Assembly: GCA_033064195.1 (NCBI GenBank)
Contig: JARBJD010000110.1
Location: 124,001-188,000 of the forward strand
From: Blattamonas nauphoetae
Taxonomy: Eukaryota; Preaxostyla; Oxymonadida
DNA length: 64,000 bases
Direction: 5' to 3'
Positions 22,945 through 33,800 of this stretch are shown here, piece after piece; position 1 is the stretch's first letter, and each line of letters begins with the position of its first letter. The notes beneath the pieces are model-generated. The model was not told the DNA's origin, searched no databases, and worked only from the letters and a program-made list of their open reading frames with translations. Made by a program: the position numbers and the translations under genes.

Positions 22945-23491
22945 GAATTTGACCGACTGACTATCTGTCACTATGATAGAACTCAACTGCTCTTCATTTG
23001 GGCGACGGAGAGTGGATCACTCGACGGTCGCTTTAAAGCAGCGAGCAATACCACAACTTCGCTGATTGTCTTATGCCTGTTAATTATTTATTTCATTTGA
23101 GAGGAGCGAATGGAAGGTGTCTGAAACACTTCAAATTGGAGAAACTTATCACCTGCTGCACAGCCTGTACTCTGTCTTTGGCATCCTTCGGCTATCTCTG
23201 CAACCACGATACTCCAATCAATTCCACTTTGAACTCGTCAATGTCTTTGATCAGTTGACGAAGATCAATGCATTGGAAGAGTGAGATTGGATCCATTCTG
23301 GAGACACATGCATCTTCGACATGGGAATCGGAGATCATCTGGTGGGGAAATGTCATCCTTCTCTTACAATAAATCTATTTGGACATAAAATCATGTATTT
23401 ATGTGTTATGTTCATGTGAGACTTCCAAACTGATGAAAATTCGAGAGAATATATCATTGGTGGACCCAGATTTCCACTGTTATGGTTGAGA
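22945..23491 (+). other. Unresolved coding-like segment between channel and DHHC gene
   Basis: No complete gene can be built here, but parts read like protein. Frame 23108-23281 (EWKVSETLQIGETYHLL ... VFDQLTKINALEE) has amphipathic helices and ordinary codon use, ends in TGA, and the same frame continues open with DWIHSGDTCIFDMGIG up to about 23400. An upstream stretch, 22976-23076, could join it through a 25-nt GT-AG segment. A fragment near 23075-23110 (MPVNYLFHL, GANGRCL) and the HSLYSVFGILRLSLQP helix recall the longin-like TRAPP subunits C1/C4, but only faintly. It may be a small spliced gene, a decaying one, or 3' UTR of the channel. About 90 bp before the DHHC start, 5' sequence of that gene is likely. 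Confidence 0.3.
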
Positions 23492-25185
23492 ATGATTCAG
23501 AACCACATTCAACAAGCCCCAGATCCATTATCTCACTCAGAGGAATTCATTCGTTCTCATTTTGCTTCTGACAAAGAAACACTTGTATTACCTTTCTCTG
23601 TCGTGCAGGAATCTGTTCTCACTTTGTTCAGCTCCCTTCTTCTCATCTTTCGCCACAACATGAAATAATCGAGAGACCTGTGATAAATGGGAAGAATTTC
23701 TCTTGTTGTTGGGTATACTACTTTGATTTATTCAGTCAACTTCCACATTTATGAACCGAACCAGGGCCGAATCATGTGGGGGCCAAATCTATGTGCAGGA
23801 TGGGCAATGTTCATTATTATTGCACTATTTGGTTTGGGGTGTGATTTCTAATTCTCCTTTAACACAGTTTCTCAATTTCATTCCGAACGACGATGTCCAA
23901 TTTTTCTCATTGTGATAGATCGTCGGCAATCTTGTTTCCACACTTGTCCATGAGCGGTAGATTTTGGTCGTTCATTTCCTTCTTTGGACTTACTGCATAT
24001 TTTCTCTGGAAAACGGAAACCTCAGATCCAGGTCTGAACACATCAATCCATCTTTCTCCTTCTGTAAAGCTTTCTTTATGGTATCATCCTTGAAAACAGC
24101 AATCTATATCATTTATGTATCCATTATTGGATTCTAGGAATTTTTCCTAAAGCAAGCCAACTCCCTGAAGGCCATCCCCTCCTTCAGCCTCCTGCTGATT
24201 CTGTTAATCCTCCAAACAACAATCCCCCTCAACCTATGATGCGAAAGGTACCTGATCTTTCAATATAATCACACATTTTCACTTCTCATCACGCTTTTCC
24301 ACTCTCATCCAGACGGTTGGTCTCCGCTTCTGTCAGGTTTGTGGGATATATCGTCCGAAAGGCTGCAAGCATTGTTATGAGTGTGACAACTGTGTGATGG
24401 AGTCTGGCTTTGTTTTCAGACTCACGGATTCTTTAGATTCGACCATCATTGTCCATTTGTCAACAATTGCATTGGAATGAGGAACCAGGGCTACTTCTCT
24501 TTCTTCCTGCTCTGGTGTGGCGTGTCTCTGATTGGATATTGTGTGATTGCGGTGTTTGTGTTTGTGAAGAAGGCAAAGACAGACAAAGAGTGGTTCACTC
24601 ATTCGGTATCTCTTTCGTTCATCCCATTCACTGTCCATAATCACTCAGATTTCATTCCCTCTCATCATCTTCATGATGATGATGGACTTTCTTGTTTCCC
24701 TACCTGTCCTGTGGTTTGCAGGATACCAAATCTTCCTTGTTCTGACAGACCAGACAACTGTTCAACGGATCTACAACGACATCAGTTTGTCCTCCTCTTC
24801 CGTGTCAGACTGATTGTGTTTTTATGTCGTTATCTCGTCGCTATTCATCTCTCTTGTTCTTCTCTGTAGGGGGATCACGTCGATGGTATCAATCATTCTA
24901 CGACAGAATCATCCGCATCCCTCCGCCATTCATGAACAGGCTTATCTACACACACAATTCGTGTTGGTTTAGGCGAACAAACAAGCTATTCACGAAATAC
25001 TTAGAAAATTCGAGCCCAATATGTTGAGTATCTCAGAAGAACAGAGTCTGGGCAATGTTTCATTTCATGATTTTGAAAGATGTGAACTGTTTTCGAGGAG
25101 AGGATCTGGAAACGAGGAAATTCAAACAAGTGTTGTGGCGATGAAAGTCTGCTCCGGTTATGACGATACGTTATCATTCGAATAG
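23492..25185 (+). CDS. DHHC-type protein S-palmitoyltransferase
   Basis: Membrane enzyme that attaches palmitate to protein cysteines. The zinc-binding core is clear: FCQVCGIYRPKGCKHCYECDN, then EFDHHCPFVNNCIGMRN, with the DHHC active-site cysteine. Ahead lie NGKNFSCCWGRIMWGP (the family's GNNxFxCGGR motif), two membrane segments and SDPG; behind lie two more membrane segments and a TTVQ variant of the TTxE motif. Exons: 23492-23584, 23632-23712, 23765-23838, 23868-24031, 24138-24247, 24313-24401, 24437-24605, 24649-24784, then a 3' part. The splice 24402-24436 is required to make DHHC. The 3' end is not settled: a donor at 24785 or about 24808 could lead to a stop at 25026 or to an open frame that ends with TAG at 25183-25185. 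Confidence 0.88.
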
Positions 25186-25317
25186 ATGAAAGATTCTGTG
25201 GTGAACGAAATCTTCAGTTTGAACGAATTTTCACTGAATATGGGTTGAATGTTTTTCGAATAACAAGAAAAATGTGGCAGATGCAGAAGCTTTGAGTCCA
25301 AAACTGGAATAGTATGC

Positions 25318-26014
25318 TCAGAAATCGTCATCAAAATCGCCAATGTCATCCCATTCTGAATTTCGATTAGGTGGTTTTGGATTGGATGAATTGAGCAGAG
25401 AAGGAGTCGAAAAATGTGGTTGTGGTTGATCATGATGTTTTGAATTCTGAAATTTCGAAATTGGTGTCTTTGTGACGTGACCTGCTTCGAAATCATCTTC
25501 TGAAAGCTCTATTGAATTTTCTTGTAGAGTACGTGTCTTTTTTGATGATTTTTGTGCGGATGGTCGTTTTTGTTTTCGAATGGATGATGCTAGTACTTCG
25601 GGGAAGACGAGATTAAGATCAGATGAATCAGGGTTATATTCTTGATGATACTGACCTTCATCAGGATCATCCTCATGACCACTATCATCGAATTCATTCC
25701 ATTCGGATTGTTGAGGTGGAACAATCACAGGTTGAGGGTGAGATGGAATCTGGTCCTTAATAGAAAAGGAGTGAGATTCTTCACTTTGCCCACGCGCTAA
25801 ATTCATCGTCTGAACCAGTGGACGAAGGTCTGTTTGATTAAGAGTATGAATCAAGCGTACCTTTGGCAGATGATGACTCTGCGATGACTTTGATGATAGA
25901 CTGCTTCTCTCCACACATGGTGCATGTCCATTTGTTTACTTTCTTCTTTTGTTGAATTTGAAATGTTCCACACGAATAGCACTTCAGAATCTGGAATGAC
26001 ATGATCGAACCCAT
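25318..26014 (-). CDS. MRNIP: MRN complex-interacting protein (MRNIP) homologue
   Basis: MRNIP binds the MRE11-RAD50-NBS1 nuclease in animals and helps the response to DNA breaks. The N-terminal zinc-ribbon matches that family: LKCYSCGTFQIQQKKKVNKW, TCTMCGEKQSIIKV, followed by LRPLVQTMNLARG. The middle is polar and disordered. The C terminus DDIGDFDDDF matches the acidic end of animal MRNIP (EDFDDD). Two exons, 25861-26014 and 25318-25829, joined by a 31-nt intron, give about 221 residues. ATG at 26014 and a second ATG four codons later are both possible starts. It is convergent with the DHHC gene. MRNIP is seldom reported outside animals and plants, so the conserved head and tail together make this call fairly strong. 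Confidence 0.8.
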
Positions 26015-26163
26015 GATGAGACATTGATCTGACGGTTTAGGAAAAAAACATGTGAAAACAAAAACAAAAGTATGTAATCATTCGCAAAGAAGACAAGAAT
26101 GAAGAAAGAATTAAAAATGGAACGATCAGAAGAATATTCTCCGAATGAGGGTGAAGTGTTGGA

Positions 26164-26985
26164 TTAGGGACTCGTCTGAGACCGAGGAATATCTCCCATA
26201 AGTCCCCCGTCACCTAACAGTCCTGTTGCATCTTCAAAATGTCGGAGTGGATCAAGATAAACCTCCTCTCGAAGGAGGAAAGCAAATTGTGGATCGATGT
26301 CCTGCTCATCGAAGAGCTCGAAAATGGAAAATAGTCGTTCCTGGCCCTCGCCTGCCTCTGCGATTAAATTCTCGATGATATTCTGGGAATGGTGATGAAA
26401 ACGAGGGGGAAACATGGTCTTTCTTCCACAGGATTGGAGTTGCTTGGACTGTGACTGTGTTTCCGTCTGATGAAATCATGAACTTTTTCTCAATTGAATG
26501 ATTTTCGAAGTATGGATTCTCTGAAAACAGCTAAAGGAGAGAAGTCAGCATGGAAAATGCAGTAGGTCTCAAACGAATTTCATCGAGAATGATGGCGAAT
26601 CTTGGTCAATGTCATTGAAAACAATATCAGTGCATGACATCATTGCGTCGTTTGTTTGCTCATCCAGAAGAAATTGGGAAAAAATGGGGTGGCTCTGCAG
26701 TACAACAGCCCAAAATTGCGGAATGCGAGAAAGTGAAGAATTTCGGTTTTTAACAACTTGTTTCGTTTTTTCTCGAAAGAGTTGATCTGCTTGGCTAATT
26801 TGTGATCTAAAGCTGCTTGATATTTTGTCTATACTTTGTTGGAGTTGAAAGAGTTCCTTGAATGTTTCGACTGTTCATTATGCAGGGAAAAAAGGCAATA
26901 AAAGCAGGAATATCGTACCATCAACTTCTAATGAAGGAAGTTCGCTTGTTTCTTCCACAATATCTTGCTGTGGTACGACCGTCAT
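26164..26985 (-). CDS. Nucleosome assembly protein (NAP/SET family)
   Basis: Histone chaperone that carries H2A-H2B and acts in nucleosome assembly. The N-terminal long helix (ETFKELFQLQQSIDKI) leads to SRIPQFWAVVLQSHP, the family's IPxFWxxxxxNHP motif, then SMKFLFSENPYFEN (FxFxENPYFxN) and TPILWKK. The end LFSIFELFDEQDIDPQF, then REEVYLDPLRHF, corresponds to the SFFxxF ... DLxPxxxxYF earmuff region. Exons 26919-26985, 26575-26870, 26414-26530, 26164-26382; introns of 48, 44 and 31 nt with consistent phase; about 232 residues. The usual long acidic tail is absent, the protein ending SQTSP. It is close to SET in size. It is divergent from the ARM-repeat gene with only 52 bp between starts, so a shared promoter is likely. 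Confidence 0.8.
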
Positions 26986-27037
26986 AATTGTAGTTGAGAG
27001 TCTTGGGTGCGATCAACGTCACAGACTCACAAAAGAT

Positions 27038-29360
27038 ATGAACACGGACAACTCACAGCGAGCATACTCCTTTGATAATGAACAAACAACTCAAGACGAT
27101 CAGAATACATCAATTTCACTGAGAGGATCAAAACGAACCCAATTCACGCCTTATCAAGTCCAGAGGCAGATTCAAAACGACGATACCGTCACTCAACAAA
27201 ACATACTATTAGATGCGGTTTTCCCTAATATTGTTCCGTTATCATCTTTTTTACGATGATCAAGGACGAAACTCTCTCTCATCTCCTTGACACAATGCGT
27301 GGCGATGACATTGACGCAATATCATCAGTCATTGGACAATTAAAACTACTTTTGTCCCGCGGTGAAGGTTTGATTGACTTCTTTTGCAAATAGATTCAGA
27401 AACTGTCATCCAAAATTTCATCAACAGCTTCGTCGCAGCTAGTGGAATTGATGCCTTATTAGCGATCCTTTCCAAAACTGATGATAATAATATTATCGTA
27501 TGAACATTTTTCTCTCTTCTGCATCGACTTCGCTCTTTCCCCATCATCAGCAACAAATCCTTTATTCGCTCATCAATATCTGTGTGCGTCTTTGTCTAAC
27601 TGCATTCTGATCTCTTTAGCAACTATTGACACATATTCTGACAGTATTCTTTTATCTGGCAGCTTGGACATTCTGCTGAGATTGAGTCGAAGTCCGGATT
27701 CTGCCGTCTCGAGGGAGGTTTGTCGTTCTCTCTCCAATCTCACTCCGCCAGACCTGGTGGCTTCTTGCCAACTGCTCTTACGATAATCCTGATATGTCTG
27801 ATTTCCTCTTTGAGAACGGAATCATCTCGGCAGTCGTCCATTTTCTCTCGCTTGTCCTCCAATTGGACATTCACACGGCGGTCCCTCACCAACAGCACCT
27901 TGCCATGGCATTCGAAACATTTGAACCGGCTATTCTTCAGTGCTTTCGGTGCCTCGAATACTTGCTCCATTCTGTCTCGGATATCGAGATTCTGCTCTCG
28001 GCCGTTCCTCACACCTCTCCTCTCTTTCGACTACTTGTCTGTCTTCTCGCGTCAAACAACCAAGAAATCATCGCAATTGACATCTCTGTCATTTTTACGT
28101 TGATCTCAACACACTCACCGTTCCTCAATAGCTTCTTGGCACAGTTAGCCCCGTTCTTCGATGCCGACACCCAAACATCCTTTGTCGGCATCGTGTGCAG
28201 CATCGTTTCCAACTTCTTCCCACAAATCGGGGCTTCTTTTCATCATCTCGACATCTTCCAGGTCTTCCTCAGACGCAGGAGGTCGCTTGTGAATGATTCT
28301 TCCATTTCAGTTGAGCAAGTTCGTGCTGAGCGAAGTCTTTTTCAGGCTATCGGCCGAGACATCCAGTCGGTGATCACCATCATCACAAACTGTGCCCGCC
28401 TTGTGATGATATTTTCAACTCGGGACGATGATGTTTTTGGAGTATTTTCCATTTTTGTTCATTTCCACTTTTCAGGAGGCAACCCACATTCAGCTTCTCT
28501 CCTCTCTCGTTCATGGCGTCCTGGACATCTGCCAGCTTTTGCTGCCGAAACCCGCCTCATCACCCGCCCTATCTTCAGCAAATTCCATCCTTGAATCCCT
28601 CCGAAATGGTCAAACGTCGAGCATTCCTCCTCAATTTGCTCCGTTCACGTCTGTCCTGCAGTTCGAACATTCTCTTGCTCCGATTGACATCGACACTGTG
28701 GCATCCGCGCAGGATGGAGACAGGAGTGTTGGATACGAACACTACATTCAAAAGGCCCAATACCAACTCTTGCAGTTCTCTGGAGAGTGCATGAAGAATG
28801 TGTTCTGCACGTTGTCGAACTGTCTCATTGGTTCAGCAGATATCAGACACCGACTCGTACTCGCAACATTCCCGCAACACCCTGACGGGACAGGACTGCC
28901 TCGGTTCATCCTCGAAGTTCTTCCTCTGTCGACTTCGGAGAATCTACTGGACCTCCAATCGATCGTGTTCAATCTGTCCATCACTGATGAGACAGTCGGT
29001 CTTGTGCTCAACGCTTCGCTTGTTCCTGCTGTGTTCAGTCGAGCACTGGATGTGTACTACAACTCAGAACATCCGGAACACATCGGTGAATCACACAGGA
29101 TTTTATACGGGACAATCAAGTACTGTCTTCTTGCTGCTGAGGGAGAGTTCAGGGAGGCTGTCATGAATGGAACATCGTCGGGCCAAGAAGGGTTCGTTGA
29201 TGGGAGATTCGAGGGAAATCGACTACTCCTCCAACTTAAAGAAGCTAAATACAAGGAGTACTTGGAATCTCGGAAGTCTGGTTTCGGTGCAGAACAGCTC
29301 CGAGCAGAGATCCTCGAACTCTTCAGTACCTCTTCTGGATACTCAGCATTGTTCTCGTGA
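27038..29360 (+). CDS. Importin alpha-like armadillo-repeat protein
   Basis: Importin alpha bridges nuclear-localization signals and importin beta. After splicing, the N-terminal half shows importin-type ARM repeats: QQILYSLINIS, SGSLDILLRLSRSPD, SRETWWLLANCSYDNP (compare REQAVWALGNIAGDS). The first 60 residues would hold an importin beta-binding region, but only LRGSKRTQF is basic, so the IBB is weak. Later repeats are divergent and longer than usual. Exons: 27038-27217, 27265-27367, 27394-27497, 27551-27581 (31 nt), 27620-27717, 27752-28402, 28476-29360; introns 47, 26, 53, 38, 34 and 73 nt; about 683 residues, against about 530 in common importin alpha. It may be a derived importin alpha or another ARM protein. 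Confidence 0.6.
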
Positions 29361-29513
29361 GCGTGTTTTTTCACCATCACTGGAATAAAGATGGATATAT
29401 GTGAGTTATTCATTATAAAATTGTAGAGATTAATCCCAATCGATGAAATGATGAATATTTTCCCAGTATTGTAGAAAAAATAGCATGTCTAAAGTGGTGG
29501 ACGATGTCGAAAA

Positions 29514-30761
29514 CTAATCGATTGAATTCTTTATAAGCTCCTGCCAGCACGCTAGATGGTAAAGTCGAGGTTTTTGTTCGGAAGTACCTTGTCGTTTGAT
29601 CTTTGAAAAGCCACCTTCGCTTCCGATGAGACCTTTTTCTGTTGACGACGGATATGATGGTGAAGTGTTGAAATAGAAGCGACTTTTATCAGTATGATCA
29701 TTAGAAAGAAGAGATTTTGGGGTGCAATGAGGATCAAGAGCGACTACACAGTCAAGAAAGACTTTCCCAGATGATCGACTTTTGACCTCAAATTGTTCAC
29801 CGCAATGGGAACAACTCCGTTGCTCTCGATCAAAAGGAACTTCACAAACCATTTTATGTTGTATTTCTTCAGTTTGATCCTCCGTTCGTGGAGGTTCTGG
29901 TTTATAGCGATCAATCCACATTGTTTCCTGGGTTTCCCAGCCACGAAGGTCTCCAATATCTGAAAGTGACTCTTGGTTCGTTTCTTTCTCATGTGGATGA
30001 TGTGTTCGGAAAGATTCATGTTCATCTTCATCCTCAAATCGCATGCAGCACTTTGAGCAAGCGACTCGGTCCACCTCGAACAAAAAAATATATGCTGGGA
30101 CTTCTTGGGTTCGATTTGAACGACCGGCTGGTATACTGACGAAGACAGCATTGGTGGGAAGACTTTCCAGATCAATTTTTGGGAGTCTTGGACGTGTACG
30201 AATTGTGGATCTTCGTTTAAAAGTCTCTGGCGGTGGGGAAGGCGTAGTTCGCTGGGGTGGAGGAAATGATGGTGTCGGAGTATAATTTTGAGAAGGTGAG
30301 ACTGAACGATTCAACTGGCTGTAGACGTTCTGTAATTCTTCTGTTGGCAGTTGATTGAGAAAGTTGTTCATGACTGAATTCCGGTCTAGACCAATGCGAA
30401 TGTCTTGAAGTAACTCTGGAGCAAAGAATCCATTCCATGAGTTGAGGAGATGGTCGAGTTTGGCCTGTTGGTCTGGAAGTTGCTGATATGTTTCTAGGAA
30501 AAGGTTTTTGAGAATTGGAGTAATTCGTGCTATCCAAAACTCTCCTCCATTTTTAGCCAGGCTATCTAGAAGGTAGAAAGTTGCAAGACGGAATTGCAGA
30601 GGCCCTCCGATGATTCTTGAGGTGATGAGTCTCAGGATACTTTGGGCGTCTTGTGGGTGTTCCATTGCAATATTTGTCAGAGCAGATATCGTTCCACGAT
30701 CTGCACCTTTAAGTTCTTCAAGGTTTTCAGCATAATCTTGGAGAAAGATGGGATCACTCAT
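29514..30761 (-). CDS. PCF11: PCF11-like pre-mRNA cleavage factor
   Basis: PCF11 binds the phosphorylated CTD of RNA polymerase II and couples 3'-end cleavage to termination. Residues 1-130 form a CTD-interacting domain: ISALTNIAMEHPQDAQSIL, LQFRLATFYLLDSLAKNGG, LNSWNGFF. A Pro/Ser-rich linker (151-190) follows. Two zinc fingers flank the C-terminal part, as in PCF11: CxxC at Cys235/238 with His254/255, and Cys317/320 paired with YHLAC (His402, Cys405). The 415-residue protein is short compared with animal PCF11 and lacks the long middle region. It is a single exon. It lies 122 bp upstream of the importin 5-like stop, on the same strand. With XRN2 at 4.6 kb it would form the torpedo termination pathway. 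Confidence 0.85.
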   Translation of the reverse strand: MSDPIFLQDYAENLEELKGADRGTISALTNIAMEHPQDAQSILRLITSRIIGGPLQFRLATFYLLDSLAKNGGEFWIARITPILKNLFLETYQQLPDQQAKLDHLLNSWNGFFAPELLQDIRIGLDRNSVMNNFLNQLPTEELQNVYSQLNRSVSPSQNYTPTPSFPPPQRTTPSPPPETFKRRSTIRTRPRLPKIDLESLPTNAVFVSIPAGRSNRTQEVPAYIFLFEVDRVACSKCCMRFEDEDEHESFRTHHPHEKETNQESLSDIGDLRGWETQETMWIDRYKPEPPRTEDQTEEIQHKMVCEVPFDREQRSCSHCGEQFEVKSRSSGKVFLDCVVALDPHCTPKSLLSNDHTDKSRFYFNTSPSYPSSTEKGLIGSEGGFSKIKRQGTSEQKPRLYHLACWQELIKNSID

Positions 30762-30883
30762 GAATTGTGGAAAAGTTATGGTTCAAGAAAACAAGCTGAT
30801 TTTGATGATCAGTGGGGAAGTGTTCCGAGAAAAGGGATAGAGGAAATATTATGCAAGGATATAAACATGTGAAAAGTTGCGAT

Positions 30884-33800
30884 TCAACTAAAAAAAAGGG
30901 TTTTGACAGTTTCTTGTTGTGTCTTGTCAAGTTTAGATATGATATTCATCAAAAGGTCTTGTGGAAACTGAGATAAAAGTGGTTTCACCATCTGCAGCAT
31001 GAGTGCATTTGTTTCTGCGTGTGTATAGTCTGTCCCGATGATTTGGAAAACCATTCTCACCAAACGTTGGAGTGCTTGGGAGACCTTTTGGTGGAGAGCA
31101 GGATCATCAATTTGATGGGGCTGATCCTGAGGAAAGAGAATTGCAAGAACGTGTCTTCCAACTTCGTCGCCTGTCCCCATTCCAGCGATGGTCACATCAA
31201 AGCGACGGATGGCCAAGAAGTATTGGTGATAGAGGTCAGCTGACCCATCGCGGTCTCGAAAGGGAAGGAGTGAAACCCAGATGATCTTGAGAACTTTGAG
31301 AAATTGGTACAGCGCCATGAGGATCGTCTGGAGAGCAACAGACGGAACGATGGGAGCGAGCTCGGGAGTGAGGAGAGCTTGATACTCCGCTTCACTCAGC
31401 TGTCTGAGATTGGTCATCAGGCTGATAAGAACTTCAACCCACTTAATTCCGCTGACAACACAGTCGGCAGCGCTTGACGAAAGCTCGTCGAGCGCGCTAT
31501 AGAACTGTTGTGATTGGCAGTCAATTCGGAGTCTGGAAATTACCTTCGCCAATACCATCATGTCACACAAATGAGGAGCGACAATGGATCGGGGAATGAG
31601 AAGTTGAGTTTCAGGGAGTTTTGTGAAGAAATTTGTACTGTCGGAGGGTTGGAGCTGTTGGATTGCTGGTTGATACCTCACAAGACAACTAAATAGTGGC
31701 TGAACGGCAGAAGCGATGACGACGACGTTATCTTGTGGGCTCTGGCTCAGCTGAAGTTGGATCCAGGCTGTGTCCTGTCGAATCAGGTTGGAAAAGATGG
31801 TGATGATGTTTCGCAGAGGGGCCATGTCGCTGTGTTCGATCAGAAGAGAAAGGGGGAGAGGAGCATGGGATGGCTGATCTGTGAGTGGTGATAGAGAGAG
31901 AAGGTGTTTGTACGTATTAAGTCGCTGAATGTTCGCCTGTTCCTGCAGAGCTTCGTCGTGAAGGTGGGTTTGCGATTTGTGCCGCTGGCCTTCTGTCAGA
32001 GAGATGTCCACTGCATGGTCCTTTAAGTGATCCTCAAACGCCTTCCAATGGGCCACATGTCCATTTGCAAGATGCAAAAGAATGGGGATCAGCCTCGTTG
32101 CGGATGAGAGTGCGTACTCCCCTCCATAGAACAGCGCATCAAACAGAATGAAGACACCCGTGTCTCTGTCGGGTTGTGTCGGAACACTGAACCATGTTCG
32201 TTCATTGTCGGTGAAGGCTGTGGGAACACTGCTGACGAGGAACATGGTTAGATTGAGGATATGCGTCTCGAAAGAGCTGAAGTAATGCGGGCCGAGGAGA
32301 GCGAAGCACATTTCGTTAACGGATGCGATTTTCTGGAGGACTTCATCTTCCTGCAAGACCGAAGTCTCCTCCCACAAATCTTCGACAAAGCTTTTCCGTT
32401 CGTCGTCATCGTAATCCTCATCATTGAGGCACTGGCTGATCTCCTCTGCCAGTTTGACGTGCTTGGTTTGGATGGTTCTGTGGATGACGCTTCCGATGAA
32501 CTGTGCAATTGGGTCGCCGTCGAAGAGAGGCTCTGTCCGTCGTGGAGATTCTGGTGGAAAATGGCGGATGCGACCGACAAACGGTTTGAGGGCTTCGAAG
32601 AGTGTGATCAGGCAATCAAGGAGATCGACGAACAGGTGAGACTCGTCTTCTGCTGACCGGAAGAACATGGCCGTAAACTCGTAGAAATAGAGGGCGATCG
32701 AGACTGGGTTCAGCGTGTTTCCTTGCTGGATTATCTCTTCGATGGGAGTCGTGACGAGGCTAGAGGTGTTCTCTCCTGCGAGGAACTGAAGATGGAGACA
32801 GAGATCATTCTGCAGCGAGGTCAGAAGGGGAGAGAGTGCGTGGAGGGTGTTGCGAGTGTTGTTAGAGAGTGGGTATGTCACCGACTGAAGAATCTCCAAA
32901 GACATTGTCCAGCAATCGTTGACAAATGGATGAAAATGTCTTCCCAACGCAGATGCAAACATTTCGAGTGTGTTGATGGCAGACTCACGCTTTCTCTGAG
33001 CGTCGTGGGCTGCCACTTTGAGTCGATTGGCTTCTTCCTCGCTTGTCGTCATCGACGAATCGAAGATTGGCGGTGTTTGTCTGGCGATGATGTAGTATTG
33101 TTCCAGAATTCCGGATTGTTCGGCGACAAAGCGCTCAGGAACGAGCTCCGCAATCACCTTCCACGTGTACTCAATCACATTTGGCCGACTGTCCATCAGG
33201 ATCCTTGTCGAAGAGATGTTAAAAGATGGTACGTGTGAATTGGTGACAATGGTCGAGAACTTGTGGAGAGCATCAATCAGAACATCAACAATCTGACGCT
33301 CGTCGGGTTGGACGAAGTTGACGAGTGAGTTGATGGCGTCGAGTGTGACGGCTTGGAACTCCCAAAACGACTCATCTGTGTTGTCTTCTGTTTTGATGAT
33401 GTTGAGGAACGAGTCGATGAGACGGACGGCGAGCGGAGAGAAAGTTTGATCCATTTTCGACGAGACAAGTCGGATGGTCCGCATGGCGCTGAGTGAAAGA
33501 TACACTCCATCGAAGAGAGTGCCACGGTGGATGACAATGTTCACCAAGAATGAGAGGAGAGATTCCATTTTCTCAAACAGAATCTGCTGTGGGACAGTGC
33601 GCACCCAGTTTGTTATCCCTTTCAATGCTTCGAGGCGAACAACAGCACATGAGAGTGGATGCTGCAGACAGTTTGTGAAGATGCTGATCAGGGTCTCTGT
33701 GAATTGACCAGCCACACGACCCTCAAACCAGTGGACAGCCGAAGTCAGCACACGCAACGCTCCCCACACGAGACGATGTCTCCTGTGGGACTCTGCTGAC

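Noticed and set aside
23687-23838. DHHC gene starting at ATG 23687
   Set aside because: Splicing 23713-23764 in another frame restores the NGKNFSCCWGR motif, so the start lies upstream at about 23492.
24973-24975. Stop-codon reassignment (TAG as Gln), as in some oxymonads
   Set aside because: Genes here end with TAA, TAG and TGA at the expected places and the importin TAG falls inside an intron; one odd TAG in an unsettled 3' end is not evidence.
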